Source: Novosphingobium sediminis
Lineage (GTDB): Bacteria; Pseudomonadota; Alphaproteobacteria; Sphingomonadales; Sphingomonadaceae
Length of the DNA stretch: 64,000 nucleotides
Assembly (NCBI RefSeq): GCF_007991615.1
Contig: NZ_BJYR01000016.1
Span: 62,001-126,000 of the forward strand
Direction of reading: 5' to 3'
The notes under the pieces are model-generated. The model had not been told where the DNA came from and did no database searches. It was given only the letters and a program-made list of their open reading frames with translations. This document shows, one piece after another, positions 35,433 through 44,819 of this stretch (within the stretch, counting starts at the first letter, position 1; the number at the start of each line of letters is the position of its first letter). Both the position numbers and the translations under genes were made by a program.

Positions 35433-36658
35433 GGGCCAAGGTCTCTGGAGGTGCCCGGGCCGTGGCGCGCTGCGAGGCGCTGGCCGTGCCGCCGTTCAGC
35501 GACAGCGCGGAAGGGCTCACGCGCACCTATCTCTCGCCCGCTTACAATGCCGCGCAGGAGCAGATTGCGGCGTGGATGGCCGAGGCTGGCATGGCAGTGC
35601 GGCGCGATGCGGCAGCCAACCTGATCGGGCGCTTTGAGGGGCGCGAGAGCGGCGCACCAGCGCTGGTGATCGGCAGCCATATCGACAGCGTGCGCAATGC
35701 CGGTGCTTATGACGGGCCGCTGGGGGTGCTGCTGGGGATCGAGGCGGTTGCAGCGCTTGGCGAGCGCCCGCCATTTGCCATCGAGGTCTACGCATTCGGC
35801 GACGAGGAAGGTTCGCGCTTTCCGGCGGCGATGCTGACGAGCCGGGCGGTGGCGGGGTCGCTCGATCCGGCGGCGCTGGACGTGGCGGACCGCGATGGCG
35901 TGCGGCTGGGTGATCTGCTCGATCTGGCGGCCTATCCTTCTGCCGCGAGGGTTGTGGGCGAGATCGTTGCCTATCTCGAGGCGCATATCGAGCAGGGGCC
36001 GGTGCTGGAGGCCGAAGGGCTGGCGCTCGGCACGGTGACCGGGATTGCCGCGCAACTGCGCTTCGAGATCGGGCTTTCGGGCACGGCGGGCCATGCCGGG
36101 ACGACGGCGATGGGCCTTCGCCGCGATGCTGTGGCGGGGATGGCCGAGATGGTGCTCGCCGCGGAGGACGTCGCGACGGCGGGGCCGGCCGATCTTGTCG
36201 CCACCGTCGGTGTGGTCGAAGTGCCTTCCGGCGCGGCCAATGTGATTGCGGGGCGCAGCCGGTTCACGCTCGATGTGCGGGCCGGGGATGCGGGCCTGCG
36301 CGACCGGGCGGCGGAGGATATCCTGCGGCGATTCCGCAAGATAGCCGGACAGCGCGATCTCGGGCTTTCGGTGCGGCAGGTGCACGATCTGCCCGCAAGC
36401 CCTTGCGATCCGGCGCTGATGGACCTGCTCGATGCGGCGACGGCGGAGGCCGGGCACCGGCCCTTCCGGCTCGTTTCTGGCGCAGGGCACGATGCGATGA
36501 TCATGGCCGCGCTGTGTCCCACCGCGATGCTGTTCCTTCGCTGCAAGGGCGGGGTGAGCCATAATTCGGCGGAACATGTCGAGCCAGCTGATGCTGACGC
36601 TGCGCTGGCAGTGATATCCCGCTTTATCAGACTCTTGGGAGCAAAATGTGACGCTTGA
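35426..36658 (+). CDS. hpxK: Allantoate amidohydrolase (M20 family)
   Basis: 410-residue di-metal amidohydrolase releasing CO2 and ammonia from allantoate to give (S)-ureidoglycine. Metal ligands are seen in VIGSHIDSV, AGAYDGPLGV, FGDEEGSRF, EAHIEQGPVLE and near the C-terminus HNSAEHV. The start ATG overlaps the HpxW stop. N-carbamoyl-amino-acid hydrolases share this fold, but the setting between allantoinase and ureidoglycine aminotransferase makes allantoate the likely substrate. Confidence 0.88.
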   Translation: MVRAKVSGGARAVARCEALAVPPFSDSAEGLTRTYLSPAYNAAQEQIAAWMAEAGMAVRRDAAANLIGRFEGRESGAPALVIGSHIDSVRNAGAYDGPLGVLLGIEAVAALGERPPFAIEVYAFGDEEGSRFPAAMLTSRAVAGSLDPAALDVADRDGVRLGDLLDLAAYPSAARVVGEIVAYLEAHIEQGPVLEAEGLALGTVTGIAAQLRFEIGLSGTAGHAGTTAMGLRRDAVAGMAEMVLAAEDVATAGPADLVATVGVVEVPSGAANVIAGRSRFTLDVRAGDAGLRDRAAEDILRRFRKIAGQRDLGLSVRQVHDLPASPCDPALMDLLDAATAEAGHRPFRLVSGAGHDAMIMAALCPTAMLFLRCKGGVSHNSAEHVEPADADAALAVISRFIRLLGAKCDA

Positions 36659-37886
36659 TCCCACCTTGTTCGGCGAGATCGATCCGCCGCAGCGCCTGCT
36701 GATGGGGCCGGGGCCGGTCAACGCCCACCCGCGCGTGCTGCGCGCGATGTCGGCGGACCTGCTCGGCCAGTTCGATCCGGAGATGACCGGGTTCATGAAC
36801 CAGGTCATGGCGCTCTATCGCCCGGTGTTCGGGACCGCAAACCAGTGGACCATGCTGATCGATGGCACCGCGCGCGCGGCGATCGAGGCTTCGCTCGTCA
36901 GTCTGGTTGAGCCGGGCGACACGGTACTGGTGGTCAACTTTGGCCGCTTTGGCCTGCTGCTGACGGAAATCCTCACCCGCCTTGGCGCGAAGATCGAGGC
37001 GGTGAGCGCGCCGTGGGGTGAGGTCGTGCCGCTGGAGGCGATTGCCGAGGCGATCGAGAAGTCCGGGCCGAAAGTGGTCGCCACCGTCCATGGCGATACC
37101 TCGACGACGATGGCGCAGCCGCTCGAGGGACTGGGCGATCTGTGCAAGGCGGCGGGGGCCTATCTCTACGTCGATGCCTGCGCGACGCTGGGAGGCATGG
37201 AAATTGCGGCGGACCGGTGGGGCGCCGATGTGGTGACCGGCGGGCTGCAGAAGTGCCTTGGCGGGCCATCGGGCTCGGCGCCGATCACGATCTCGGACCG
37301 GGCGGCGGAGCGCATCTTTGCGCGGCGGCACGTGGAGCAGGGGATCAGGCGCGCCGATATTTCGGACGGCGCTGGGCCGCGCATCCCGTCCAACTATTTC
37401 GATCTCGCGATGATCATGGACTACTGGTCCGAGAAGCGGCTCAACCACCATACCGAGGCGACCTCGATGCTCTATGCCGCGCGGGAATGCGCGCGGGTGG
37501 CGCTGGGCGAGGGGCTGGAGGCGCGGTTTGCCCGGCACCGCAAGGCGGGCGCGGCAATGACCGCGGGAGGGCGGGCGATGGGCCTGACGGTCTATGGCGA
37601 TGACGCGCACCGGATGACCAATGTGACGGGTGTCTGCATCCCGGCAGGCTTGGACGGCGAGGCGATCCGCACCGCGATGCGCGCGCATTTCGAGATCGAG
37701 ATCGGTACGGCGTTCGGGCCGCTGCAGGGCAAGATCTGGCGGCTCGGTGCGATGGGTTACAACGCGATGAAGCATAAGGTGCTGCTGACGCTGGCGGCGC
37801 TGGAGGCGTGCCTGACCGCGGAGGGACATGCGGTTCCGCTGGGCGCGGCGGTTCCGGCAGCGATTGCAGCGTGGGAGGCGGCATGA
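36648..37886 (+). CDS. pucG: (S)-ureidoglycine-glyoxylate aminotransferase (class V)
   Basis: 412-residue PLP enzyme. The N-terminal region LLMGPGPVNAHPRVLRAM is typical of the alanine/serine-glyoxylate aminotransferase group, DACATLGGMEI contains the PLP-contacting Asp, and the PLP Lys lies in GGLQKCLGGPSG. In ureide clusters this type moves the amino group from ureidoglycine to glyoxylate, giving oxalurate and glycine. GTG start with GGGAG about eight bases upstream; it overlaps hpxK by 11 bases. A serine-glyoxylate role cannot be excluded without context. Confidence 0.85.
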   Translation: MTLDPTLFGEIDPPQRLLMGPGPVNAHPRVLRAMSADLLGQFDPEMTGFMNQVMALYRPVFGTANQWTMLIDGTARAAIEASLVSLVEPGDTVLVVNFGRFGLLLTEILTRLGAKIEAVSAPWGEVVPLEAIAEAIEKSGPKVVATVHGDTSTTMAQPLEGLGDLCKAAGAYLYVDACATLGGMEIAADRWGADVVTGGLQKCLGGPSGSAPITISDRAAERIFARRHVEQGIRRADISDGAGPRIPSNYFDLAMIMDYWSEKRLNHHTEATSMLYAARECARVALGEGLEARFARHRKAGAAMTAGGRAMGLTVYGDDAHRMTNVTGVCIPAGLDGEAIRTAMRAHFEIEIGTAFGPLQGKIWRLGAMGYNAMKHKVLLTLAALEACLTAEGHAVPLGAAVPAAIAAWEAA

Positions 37887-38770
37887 CGTCTCCGCGCGAT
37901 CTTGTCGGCTATGGGGCGAGCCCGCCCGATGCGCGCTGGCCGGGCGGGGCTAAAGTCGCCGTGCAGTTCGTGATCAATTACGAGGAGGGCGCCGAGAACT
38001 CGGTCCTCAATGGGGACAAGGGCAGCGAGGCGTTCCTTTCGGAAATGGTGGGCGCGGCGAGCCATCCGGCGCGGGCGATGGCAATGGAAAGCCTATATGA
38101 ATACGGCAGCCGCGCCGGGTTCTGGCGGCTGCACCGGCTGTTTGCGGAGCGCGGCGTGCCGGTCACGGTGTTCGGCGTTGCAGCGGCGATGGCGGCCAAT
38201 CCGGCGGCGGTCGAGGCGATGCTGAAGGCCGATTGGGAAGTGGCGAGCCACGGTTATCGCTGGATCGATTACCAATTTGTGCCGGAAGAGGTTGAGCGCG
38301 AACATATTGCCATGGCGATAGCGCTGCACACCGAACTGACCGGCGCGCGGCCGCTGGGCTGGTATCAGGGCCGCACCTCGCCCAACACGGCGCGGCTCGT
38401 GGTGGAGGAAGGCGGCTTTCTCTACGATGCGGACAGTTATGCCGATGATCTGCCCTATTGGGACCGGCGGCACGGCAAGCCGCAACTGATCGTGCCCTAT
38501 TCGCTCGATGCCAACGACATGAAGATCGTGGCACTGAATGGCTTCACGGAAGGCGAACAATTTTTCAGATACTTGCGGGATACCTTTGAGCAACTGCGCG
38601 AGGAAGGTGGGCGGATGATGTCCATCGGCCTGCATGGCCGGATCGCAGGACGGCCGGGCCGGACACGGGCAGTCGCGCGGTTCCTCGATCATGTCATCGC
38701 GAGCGGGGATACGTGGATTGCGCGGCGCGTGGACATCGCGCGGCACTGGCTGGCGGAGCATCCGGCATGA
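37883..38770 (+). CDS. puuE: Allantoinase, PuuE (polysaccharide-deacetylase-like) type
   Basis: 295-residue protein of the NodB-like fold. PuuE features are VQFVINYEEGAENSVLNGD, EVASHGYRWIDYQ, GWYQGRTSPNTARL and DADSYADDLPYW. It hydrolyses allantoin to allantoate and is unrelated to the classic metal-dependent AllB. The start overlaps the aminotransferase stop and its end overlaps the next ATG. No separate allantoin racemase gene is seen. Confidence 0.9.
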   Translation: MTSPRDLVGYGASPPDARWPGGAKVAVQFVINYEEGAENSVLNGDKGSEAFLSEMVGAASHPARAMAMESLYEYGSRAGFWRLHRLFAERGVPVTVFGVAAAMAANPAAVEAMLKADWEVASHGYRWIDYQFVPEEVEREHIAMAIALHTELTGARPLGWYQGRTSPNTARLVVEEGGFLYDADSYADDLPYWDRRHGKPQLIVPYSLDANDMKIVALNGFTEGEQFFRYLRDTFEQLREEGGRMMSIGLHGRIAGRPGRTRAVARFLDHVIASGDTWIARRVDIARHWLAEHPA

Positions 38771-39147
38771 AGGTGAACGACCCCGTGCTACTGGCCGAAG
38801 TGACGGCCGCGTTTGAGGAGTATGAGCGTGCGCTGATGGCGGACGATCTGCCGGCGATGGATGCGCTGTTTCACGCGGCACCAACGACCAACCGCTTTGG
38901 CGTCGGCGAGGTTTTGTGGGGGATCGAGGCGATACGGGAATTCCGCAAGGGGCGCGGCGGCTCGCCGCAGCGGCGGCTGGGGCATGTTGCGATTGCGGTT
39001 TACGGGGATGCCTTTGCCACGGCGGACGCGGAGTTTTTTCGCGAGGGCTCGGACCGGCGAGGACGGCAGAGCCAGAGCTGGATCAAGTTTGCGAATGGCT
39101 GGAAAGTCGTCTCCGCCCATGTCAGCCTTGAAGGAGCGACCTCGTGA
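38767..39147 (+). CDS. hpxZ: HpxZ/AtzH-like protein (DUF3225)
   Basis: 126-residue SnoaL/NTF2-like small protein of the DUF3225 family, with the typical NDPVLLAEVTAAFEEYERAL opening, TTNRFGVGE and SQSWIKFANGWKVVSAHVS close. HpxZ accompanies HpxW-X-Y in urate clusters; AtzH acts on the product of AtzE, removing CO2/NH3 from 1,3-dicarboxyurea. Here it may process an N-carboxylated product of the HpxY-like amidase. ATGA overlap upstream, GTGA overlap downstream. Confidence 0.83.
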   Translation: MKVNDPVLLAEVTAAFEEYERALMADDLPAMDALFHAAPTTNRFGVGEVLWGIEAIREFRKGRGGSPQRRLGHVAIAVYGDAFATADAEFFREGSDRRGRQSQSWIKFANGWKVVSAHVSLEGATS

Positions 39148-39584
39148 CGGCGCTGTTCGAGCATAGCCCGTGGATCGAGGCGCGGGCGGATGCGCAGCCT
39201 TCGAGCGGAAACCGGCATGCGGACCTGATGGCGGTTGTCCATGCGGCAACGCCGGAGGAGCAACTGGCGCTGATCCGCGCGCACCCGGAACTGGCGGGCA
39301 AGGCTGCGATTGATCGCACGCTGACGGCGGCTTCGGCGGCGGAGCAGGCGAGCGCGGGGCTGGACCGGCTGACCGAGGAGGAGTTTGCGCGGTTTCATGC
39401 GCTTAACGCGGCCTACCGCGAGAAGTTCGGGTTTCCTTTCATCATCTGCGTGCGACTGACGGACAAGGCAGGCATCCTCGCCGCGATGGAAGCGCGGCTG
39501 GCGAATGATCGCGACACCGAGATCGCGACAGCGATTGCGCAGATCGGCGAGATCGTGCGGCTTCGGCTGGAGGACGCGCGATGA
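39144..39584 (+). CDS. uraD: OHCU decarboxylase
   Basis: 146-residue enzyme converting 2-oxo-4-hydroxy-4-carboxy-5-ureidoimidazoline to S-allantoin. Family motifs are LFEHSPWIEARA, RAHPELAGKAA with the catalytic His, and FHALNAAYREKFGFPFIICV. Shorter than the usual 165-175 residues: it starts (GTG) right at the first conserved block, and an in-frame TGA 15 bases upstream rules out a longer form. The N-terminal helix usually present is missing. The start overlaps the hpxZ stop. Confidence 0.9.
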   Translation: MTALFEHSPWIEARADAQPSSGNRHADLMAVVHAATPEEQLALIRAHPELAGKAAIDRTLTAASAAEQASAGLDRLTEEEFARFHALNAAYREKFGFPFIICVRLTDKAGILAAMEARLANDRDTEIATAIAQIGEIVRLRLEDAR

Positions 39585-40759
39585 TGATAGACTGGGCCGA
39601 GTGGCTGAATCTGGCGATCCGCTGGTTCCACCTGACGGCGGGGATCGCATGGATCGGCTCATCGTTCTACTTCGTGTGGCTCGACAACCATCTGGTGGTG
39701 CCCAAGGCTGGTGAGGCTTCGGGCGAGGTGTGGTCGGTCCACGGCGGTGGGTTCTATCACAAGCAGAAGTATCAGGTCGCGCCGCGCGAAATGCCGGAGG
39801 ACCTGCATTGGTTCATGTGGGAGGCCTATACCACCTGGATCACGGGTTTTTCGCTGTTGGTGCTGGTCTACTGGGTGGGAGCGGCAAGCTTCTTGATCGA
39901 TCCGGCCAAGGCAGCGTTCACGCCGCTGCAGGCCTCGGGGATCGGGGCGGCGGCGCTGGTGGCGGGGTGGCTGGCCTATGACGGGCTGTGCCGTTCGCCG
40001 CTGGGGCGTGACGATCGGGTGCTGGGCGCGGTGTGGTATGCGGTGCTGGTCGCGGCGGCTTGGGCGCTGTGCCAAGTGTTCAGCGCGCGCGGGGCCTATC
40101 TGCATGTGGGGGCGATCATCGGCACGGCGATGGTCGGTAACGTATTCTTCGTCATCATTCCCAACCAGCGCAAGGTTGTCGCGGCGCTGGTAAAAGGCGA
40201 AGTGCCCGATCCGGCGCTGGGCAAGGCAGCCAAAGCGCGCTCGCTTCACAACAATTACATGACCTTGCCGGTCCTTTTTATCATGATCAGTCATCATTAT
40301 GCGATGACGTTCGGCGCGCAGCGGCCCTGGCTGGTGCTGGCGCTGCTGGGGCTGACGGGCGTTGCGGTGCGGCATGTGTTCAACTTGCGGCACCGGGGGC
40401 AGCCGCTAGGCCGCGCGATCCTTGTCGCGCCAGTGCTGGCGCTGGTGAGCGTGACCTATGTTTCGGCGGAGAAGACAGGCGCGCAGCGCGGGGCTGGCAG
40501 TTCGGCGGATTGGGCGAGCGTCGAGCCGATCTTCCAGAAGCATTGCGTTGCCTGCCATGCGGCGAAGCCGACCAGCGATCTCGTCACCGCGCCGCCCTTG
40601 GGGGTGATGCTCGACAGCCACGAACACGCGCAGCAATTCGCGGCGCGGGTGAAGAAGGTCGCGGTCGATGCCGAGATCATGCCGCTGGGCAACACGACCG
40701 GGATGACCAAGGCCGAGCGTGAGACGCTGGGACGCTGGATCGAAGCAGGAGCACCCTGA
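39581..40759 (+). CDS. puuD: Membrane-bound urate oxidase with cytochrome c domain (PuuD)
   Basis: 392-residue protein. Seven to eight TM helices form the DUF989 urate hydroxylase domain (RWFHLTAGIAWIGSSFYFVW, SLHNNYMTLPVLFIMISHHY). A periplasmic cytochrome c domain follows, with heme site CVACH near residue 322 and a distal Met candidate in IMPLGN. It oxidises urate to 5-hydroxyisourate and passes electrons to the respiratory chain rather than making peroxide as UricaseII does. Start ATG overlaps the uraD stop; the last base of its TGA is the first base of uraH. Confidence 0.93.
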   Translation: MMIDWAEWLNLAIRWFHLTAGIAWIGSSFYFVWLDNHLVVPKAGEASGEVWSVHGGGFYHKQKYQVAPREMPEDLHWFMWEAYTTWITGFSLLVLVYWVGAASFLIDPAKAAFTPLQASGIGAAALVAGWLAYDGLCRSPLGRDDRVLGAVWYAVLVAAAWALCQVFSARGAYLHVGAIIGTAMVGNVFFVIIPNQRKVVAALVKGEVPDPALGKAAKARSLHNNYMTLPVLFIMISHHYAMTFGAQRPWLVLALLGLTGVAVRHVFNLRHRGQPLGRAILVAPVLALVSVTYVSAEKTGAQRGAGSSADWASVEPIFQKHCVACHAAKPTSDLVTAPPLGVMLDSHEHAQQFAARVKKVAVDAEIMPLGNTTGMTKAERETLGRWIEAGAP

Positions 40760-41088
40760 TGACCACGCTTTCGACGCATGTGCTCGATACGATGCACGGA
40801 AAGCCCGCTTCCGGGATGCAGCTGTGGCTGGAGGATGCGGGCGGCGATGCGCTGTTCGCGGGTGAAACCAATGCGGATGGGCGCTGTCCGGGGATGCCCG
40901 AGCTTGTGCCGGGGCGCTATGCGCTGACTTTTGCCGTTGCGGAATACTTTGCCGCTGAGGGCGTGGCGCTGCCTGATCCGCCGTTTCTGGGCGATGTGCG
41001 GATTGCGTTCGGGGTGTCCGACGATGGACACTACCACGTGCCGCTGCTGGTCTCGCCCTTCGCTTATTCGACTTATCGGGGGAGCTGA
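40759..41088 (+). CDS. uraH: 5-hydroxyisourate hydrolase
   Basis: 109-residue transthyretin-like enzyme. It opens LSTHVLDTMHGKPASGM with a catalytic His, contains a central HYHVPLL strand, and ends in the diagnostic C-terminal tetrapeptide YRGS. It hydrolyses 5-hydroxyisourate from PuuD to OHCU for UraD. The three successive steps are encoded contiguously (uraD-puuD-uraH). No signal peptide. Confidence 0.96.
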   Translation: MTTLSTHVLDTMHGKPASGMQLWLEDAGGDALFAGETNADGRCPGMPELVPGRYALTFAVAEYFAAEGVALPDPPFLGDVRIAFGVSDDGHYHVPLLVSPFAYSTYRGS

Positions 41089-41091
41089 GCC

Positions 41092-42513
41092 GTGGCGGTG
41101 CGCTTCCTGCTGGATGGCGAAGTGGTAGAGCTGACCGCGCCCGATCCGACGGGGACGCTGCTGGAAACCTTGCGCGGGCCGCTGCGGCGCACCGGCACCA
41201 AGGAAGGCTGCGCGGAAGGTGACTGCGGGGCCTGCACGGTGCTGGTCGGAGAGGTCGCTGGCGATGCCGTAAAATGGCGCGCGGTGAATGCCTGCATCCT
41301 GTTTCTGCCGATGGTCCATGGCAAGGCGGTGATGACGGTGGAGAGCCTTGGCGCCAAGGGTGAGCTCAACCCGCTGCAGGCGTGCATGGCGGCCAACGGC
41401 AGCTCGCAGTGCGGGTTCTGCACCCCGGGTTTCGTGATGTCGCTCCATGGGCGCGCGATTGGTGCCTTGGGGAGCGAACTGCCGGTAGCGGATGCGATCG
41501 CGGGGAACCTGTGCCGGTGCACCGGCTATGGGCCGATCCTCGAGGCGGGTGAGACAGTGTCTTCGCTGGTGCAGGACGATGCGCGCGTGCTGACGGCGCT
41601 ATCGGGGCTGGCCGGAGACACCACAGCGAGCGGTATTTTCGAAGGACAGCAGTGGTTTGTACCGCGTTCTTCGGAGGAACTTGTGGCTGTCCTGGCGGAG
41701 CATCCCGAAGCGCGGATCGTCGCGGGGGCGACAGATGTGGGCCTGTGGGTGACCAAGGGCCTGCGCGATCTGGGCCACGTGGTGTTTATCGGCGATGTGG
41801 CCGACCTCAAGGCCATCGAAGAGACTGCGGAGGGTGTGCGGCTGGGTGCGGGCGTGCGCTATGCCGAGGCGCATGGGGCGCTGGCGCGGCTGCACCCTGA
41901 TCTTGGCGAACTTGTGCGGCGCATCGGGGGGCTGCAGGTGCGGTCTTCCGCCACGGTCTGCGGGAATATCGCCAATGGTTCGCCGATAGGCGACGGACCA
42001 CCGGCGCTGATTGCGCTGGGGGCGGAACTGACGCTGCGCTCGGCTTCGGGGCGGCGGACCCTACCGCTCGAGGACTATTTCCTCGACTACGGGAAGCAAG
42101 ACCGGCGGGCTGGGGAGTTTGTAGAAAGCGTGTTCGTACCGCGCCCAGGTGCAGGCGCGGTGGTGCATATTTCCAAACTATCACGGAGGTTTGACAGCGA
42201 TATCTCGGCAGTACTGGGAGCTTTTGCGCTGACCGTGGAGGCGGGCGTGGTCATAGCGGCGCGCGTGGCCTTTGGCGGGATGGCGGCGACACCCCGGCGC
42301 GCTGCGGGCTGCGAGGCGGCGCTGGTGGGCCAGCCATTCAGCGAGGCGACGATTGCTGCGGCGGCCGAGGCGCTGAAGGCGGATTTTAGCCCGCTGACCG
42401 ATGTGCGCGGGAGCGCGGCCTATCGGATCGAGGCGGCGGCGGCGCTGCTCTGGCGGCTGTGGCACCGCGAGCAGGGGGCGGCGACTTCGGTGCTTGGTGT
42501 GGAGGCCTGCTGA
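41092..42513 (+). CDS. xdhA: Xanthine dehydrogenase, Fe-S/FAD subunit
   Basis: 473-residue subunit. The N-terminal plant-type 2Fe-2S domain (EGCAEGDCGACTV plus a later Cys) and the second 2Fe-2S domain (QCGFCTPGF and CRCTGYGPI) precede a FAD-binding domain from about residue 185 (IVAGATDVGLWVTKG, VCGNIANGSPIGD). It transfers electrons from the molybdenum subunit to NAD. GTG start 3 bp after uraH, with GGGGGAG upstream. Its stop overlaps the xdhB start by one base. Confidence 0.94.
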   Translation: MAVRFLLDGEVVELTAPDPTGTLLETLRGPLRRTGTKEGCAEGDCGACTVLVGEVAGDAVKWRAVNACILFLPMVHGKAVMTVESLGAKGELNPLQACMAANGSSQCGFCTPGFVMSLHGRAIGALGSELPVADAIAGNLCRCTGYGPILEAGETVSSLVQDDARVLTALSGLAGDTTASGIFEGQQWFVPRSSEELVAVLAEHPEARIVAGATDVGLWVTKGLRDLGHVVFIGDVADLKAIEETAEGVRLGAGVRYAEAHGALARLHPDLGELVRRIGGLQVRSSATVCGNIANGSPIGDGPPALIALGAELTLRSASGRRTLPLEDYFLDYGKQDRRAGEFVESVFVPRPGAGAVVHISKLSRRFDSDISAVLGAFALTVEAGVVIAARVAFGGMAATPRRAAGCEAALVGQPFSEATIAAAAEALKADFSPLTDVRGSAAYRIEAAAALLWRLWHREQGAATSVLGVEAC

Positions 42514-44819
42514 TGGCCGAAGAAAACCCGCTGTGGCCTGAGGCTGCAATGCCGGCGCTGCCGCATGACAGCGCGCATCTCCATGTGGCGGGGCTGGCGC
42601 GCTATGTGGATGACGAGCCGGAATTGCCGGGTACGCTGCATCTGGCGTTCGGGCTTTCGAGCGAGGCGCGGGGCCGGATTACCGGCATAGACCTTGACGC
42701 GGTGCGTGCGTTTCCGGGTGTTGTTGCGGTTTACACGGCGGCGGATGTTCCGGGCGAGAACAACGTGGGCCCGATTGCGCATGACGACCGGGTGCTCGCC
42801 GATGGCGAAGTGGTGAGCCATGGCCAGCCCGTGTTTCTGGTGGCGGCGGAAACCCGCATGGCGGCGCGCAAGGCGGCGCGGCTGGGGAAAGTGACGTATG
42901 AGCCGCTGGAAGCCGCGATCACGGTGGAGCAGGCGCGCGCGGCGGGGTCGCGGATCGAGGCGGATCAGCGCATGGCGCGCGGGGATGCCGGTGCTGCGAT
43001 GGCGGCGGCGGAGTACTGGCTTGCGGGCTCGCTGAAAATCGGCGCGCAGGATCACTTCTATCTGGAAGGGCAGGTCGCTCACGCGCGGCCGGGGGAAGAT
43101 GGGCAGATCCATGTCGTCTCTTCCAGCCAGCATCCGAGCGAGGTGCAGCATCTGGTGGCGCACCTGCTGGGGCGGCCCAGTGCTGACGTCACCGTGGAAG
43201 TGCGGCGCATGGGCGGGGCGTTTGGCGGCAAGGAAAGCCAGGCCGCGCTGTTTGCCGCCGCTGCCGCGCTGGTGGTGCATCATACCGGGCGGCCAGCGAA
43301 GTTCCGCTGCGACCGCGATGACGACATGATCACGACCGGGAAGCGGCATGATTTCGAGGTCGATTACGAGGTCGGCCACGATGCCGAGGGGCGGCTTTCC
43401 GCGGTGAAGCTGCGCTTTGGCGGGCGCTGCGGGGCCACGATGGACCTCTCTCCCGGCATCAATGACCGGACGATGTTCCATGCGGACAACTGCTATTTCC
43501 TGCCCGACGTGGAGATCGTGTCCGAGCGGCTGAAGACGAACACGGTCTCGGCGACGGCATTTCGGGGCTTTGGCGGGCCGCAGGGAATGCTGGCGATCGA
43601 GCGGGTGTGCGATCATGTCGCGGCGCGGTTGGGGCTTGATCCGCTCGATGTGCGGCAGCGCAATCTCTATGGGCCGGGGCGCGATGTGACGCCTTATGGC
43701 ATGACAGTTGAAGATAACATCGCGCCACAAATGATTGCGCAGCTTCGCGAAACTTCGCGGTATGACGCGCGGAGAGAGGCTATTGCGGCGTTCAATGCGG
43801 CAAATCCGGTGCTCAAGAAGGGCATTGCGCTAACGCCGGTGAAGTTTGGAATCAGCTTTACCACCACGCACCTCAATCAGGCCGGGGCGCTGGTCCATGT
43901 CTATGCCGATGGCTCGATCCAGGCGAACCATGGCGGGACCGAGATGGGGCAGGGGCTGCACATCAAGATCGCGCAGATCGTTGCGGATGTGTTCGGCGTG
44001 GGCGTGGACATAGTGCGGATCACCGCGACGCGGACCGATAAGGTGCCCAATACCTCGGCGACGGCGGCCAGTTCGGGTGCGGACCTCAACGGCATGGCGG
44101 CGTGGCGCGCGGCCATGGCGATCCGCGAGCGTATGGCGGATTTTCTGGCCGGGGCGTTTGGCTGCGCGGCGGCGGATGTGCGGTTCACGGCAGACGGCGT
44201 GATCGCGGGCGAGGCGCGGCTGACGTTTGCCGAGGCAGCGCGCAAGGCTTGGCTGGGGCGGATTTCGCTGTCGTCCACCGGGTTCTATGCGACGCCGGAC
44301 ATTCAGTATGACCGCGCCTCGCATCGTGGGAGGCCATTCTACTACTTTGCCTATGGGGCGGCGGTTTCCGAAGTGGTCGTCGATACGCTGACGGGCGAGC
44401 ACAAGGTGCTGGCAGTTGATATCCTGCATGACGTGGGCCGCTCGCTCAATCCGGCGATTGACCGGGGGCAGATCGAGGGCGGCTTTGTGCAGGGGCAGGG
44501 CTGGCTGACGACCGAAGTGGTCGAGTGGGACGCGAAGGGGCGGCTGCTCAATCATTCGCCCGCTACCTACAAGGTGCCGACGGCTTCCGACCGGCCTAGG
44601 CGGATGCGGATCGACTTGTGGGACGGCGAGAATGTGAAGCCGACGATCCACCGTTCCAAGGCGGTGGGCGAGCCGCCGTTGATGCTGGCGAACTCGGTGT
44701 TCTGCGCAATTTCGGCGGCGATTGCGGCGACGGCGCCGGAGGTGCGGGAACTGCCGAAACTGGATGCGCCGGCGACGCCTGAAGCGGTGCTGCGGGCGAT
44801 TGCAGGGCTGCGCGAATGA
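42513..44819 (+). CDS. xdhB: Xanthine dehydrogenase, molybdenum-binding subunit
   Basis: 768-residue molybdopterin subunit oxidising hypoxanthine to xanthine and xanthine to urate. Family motifs are GGAFGGKESQA, TAFRGFGGPQG with the substrate-binding Arg, GGTEMGQGLHIKIAQI and near the C-terminus AVGEPPLMLANSVFCAI containing the catalytic Glu of the GEPP motif. The ATG at 42513 (MAEENPLWP) is chosen over the longer frame. Its stop overlaps xdhC. Confidence 0.95.
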   Translation: MAEENPLWPEAAMPALPHDSAHLHVAGLARYVDDEPELPGTLHLAFGLSSEARGRITGIDLDAVRAFPGVVAVYTAADVPGENNVGPIAHDDRVLADGEVVSHGQPVFLVAAETRMAARKAARLGKVTYEPLEAAITVEQARAAGSRIEADQRMARGDAGAAMAAAEYWLAGSLKIGAQDHFYLEGQVAHARPGEDGQIHVVSSSQHPSEVQHLVAHLLGRPSADVTVEVRRMGGAFGGKESQAALFAAAAALVVHHTGRPAKFRCDRDDDMITTGKRHDFEVDYEVGHDAEGRLSAVKLRFGGRCGATMDLSPGINDRTMFHADNCYFLPDVEIVSERLKTNTVSATAFRGFGGPQGMLAIERVCDHVAARLGLDPLDVRQRNLYGPGRDVTPYGMTVEDNIAPQMIAQLRETSRYDARREAIAAFNAANPVLKKGIALTPVKFGISFTTTHLNQAGALVHVYADGSIQANHGGTEMGQGLHIKIAQIVADVFGVGVDIVRITATRTDKVPNTSATAASSGADLNGMAAWRAAMAIRERMADFLAGAFGCAAADVRFTADGVIAGEARLTFAEAARKAWLGRISLSSTGFYATPDIQYDRASHRGRPFYYFAYGAAVSEVVVDTLTGEHKVLAVDILHDVGRSLNPAIDRGQIEGGFVQGQGWLTTEVVEWDAKGRLLNHSPATYKVPTASDRPRRMRIDLWDGENVKPTIHRSKAVGEPPLMLANSVFCAISAAIAATAPEVRELPKLDAPATPEAVLRAIAGLRE

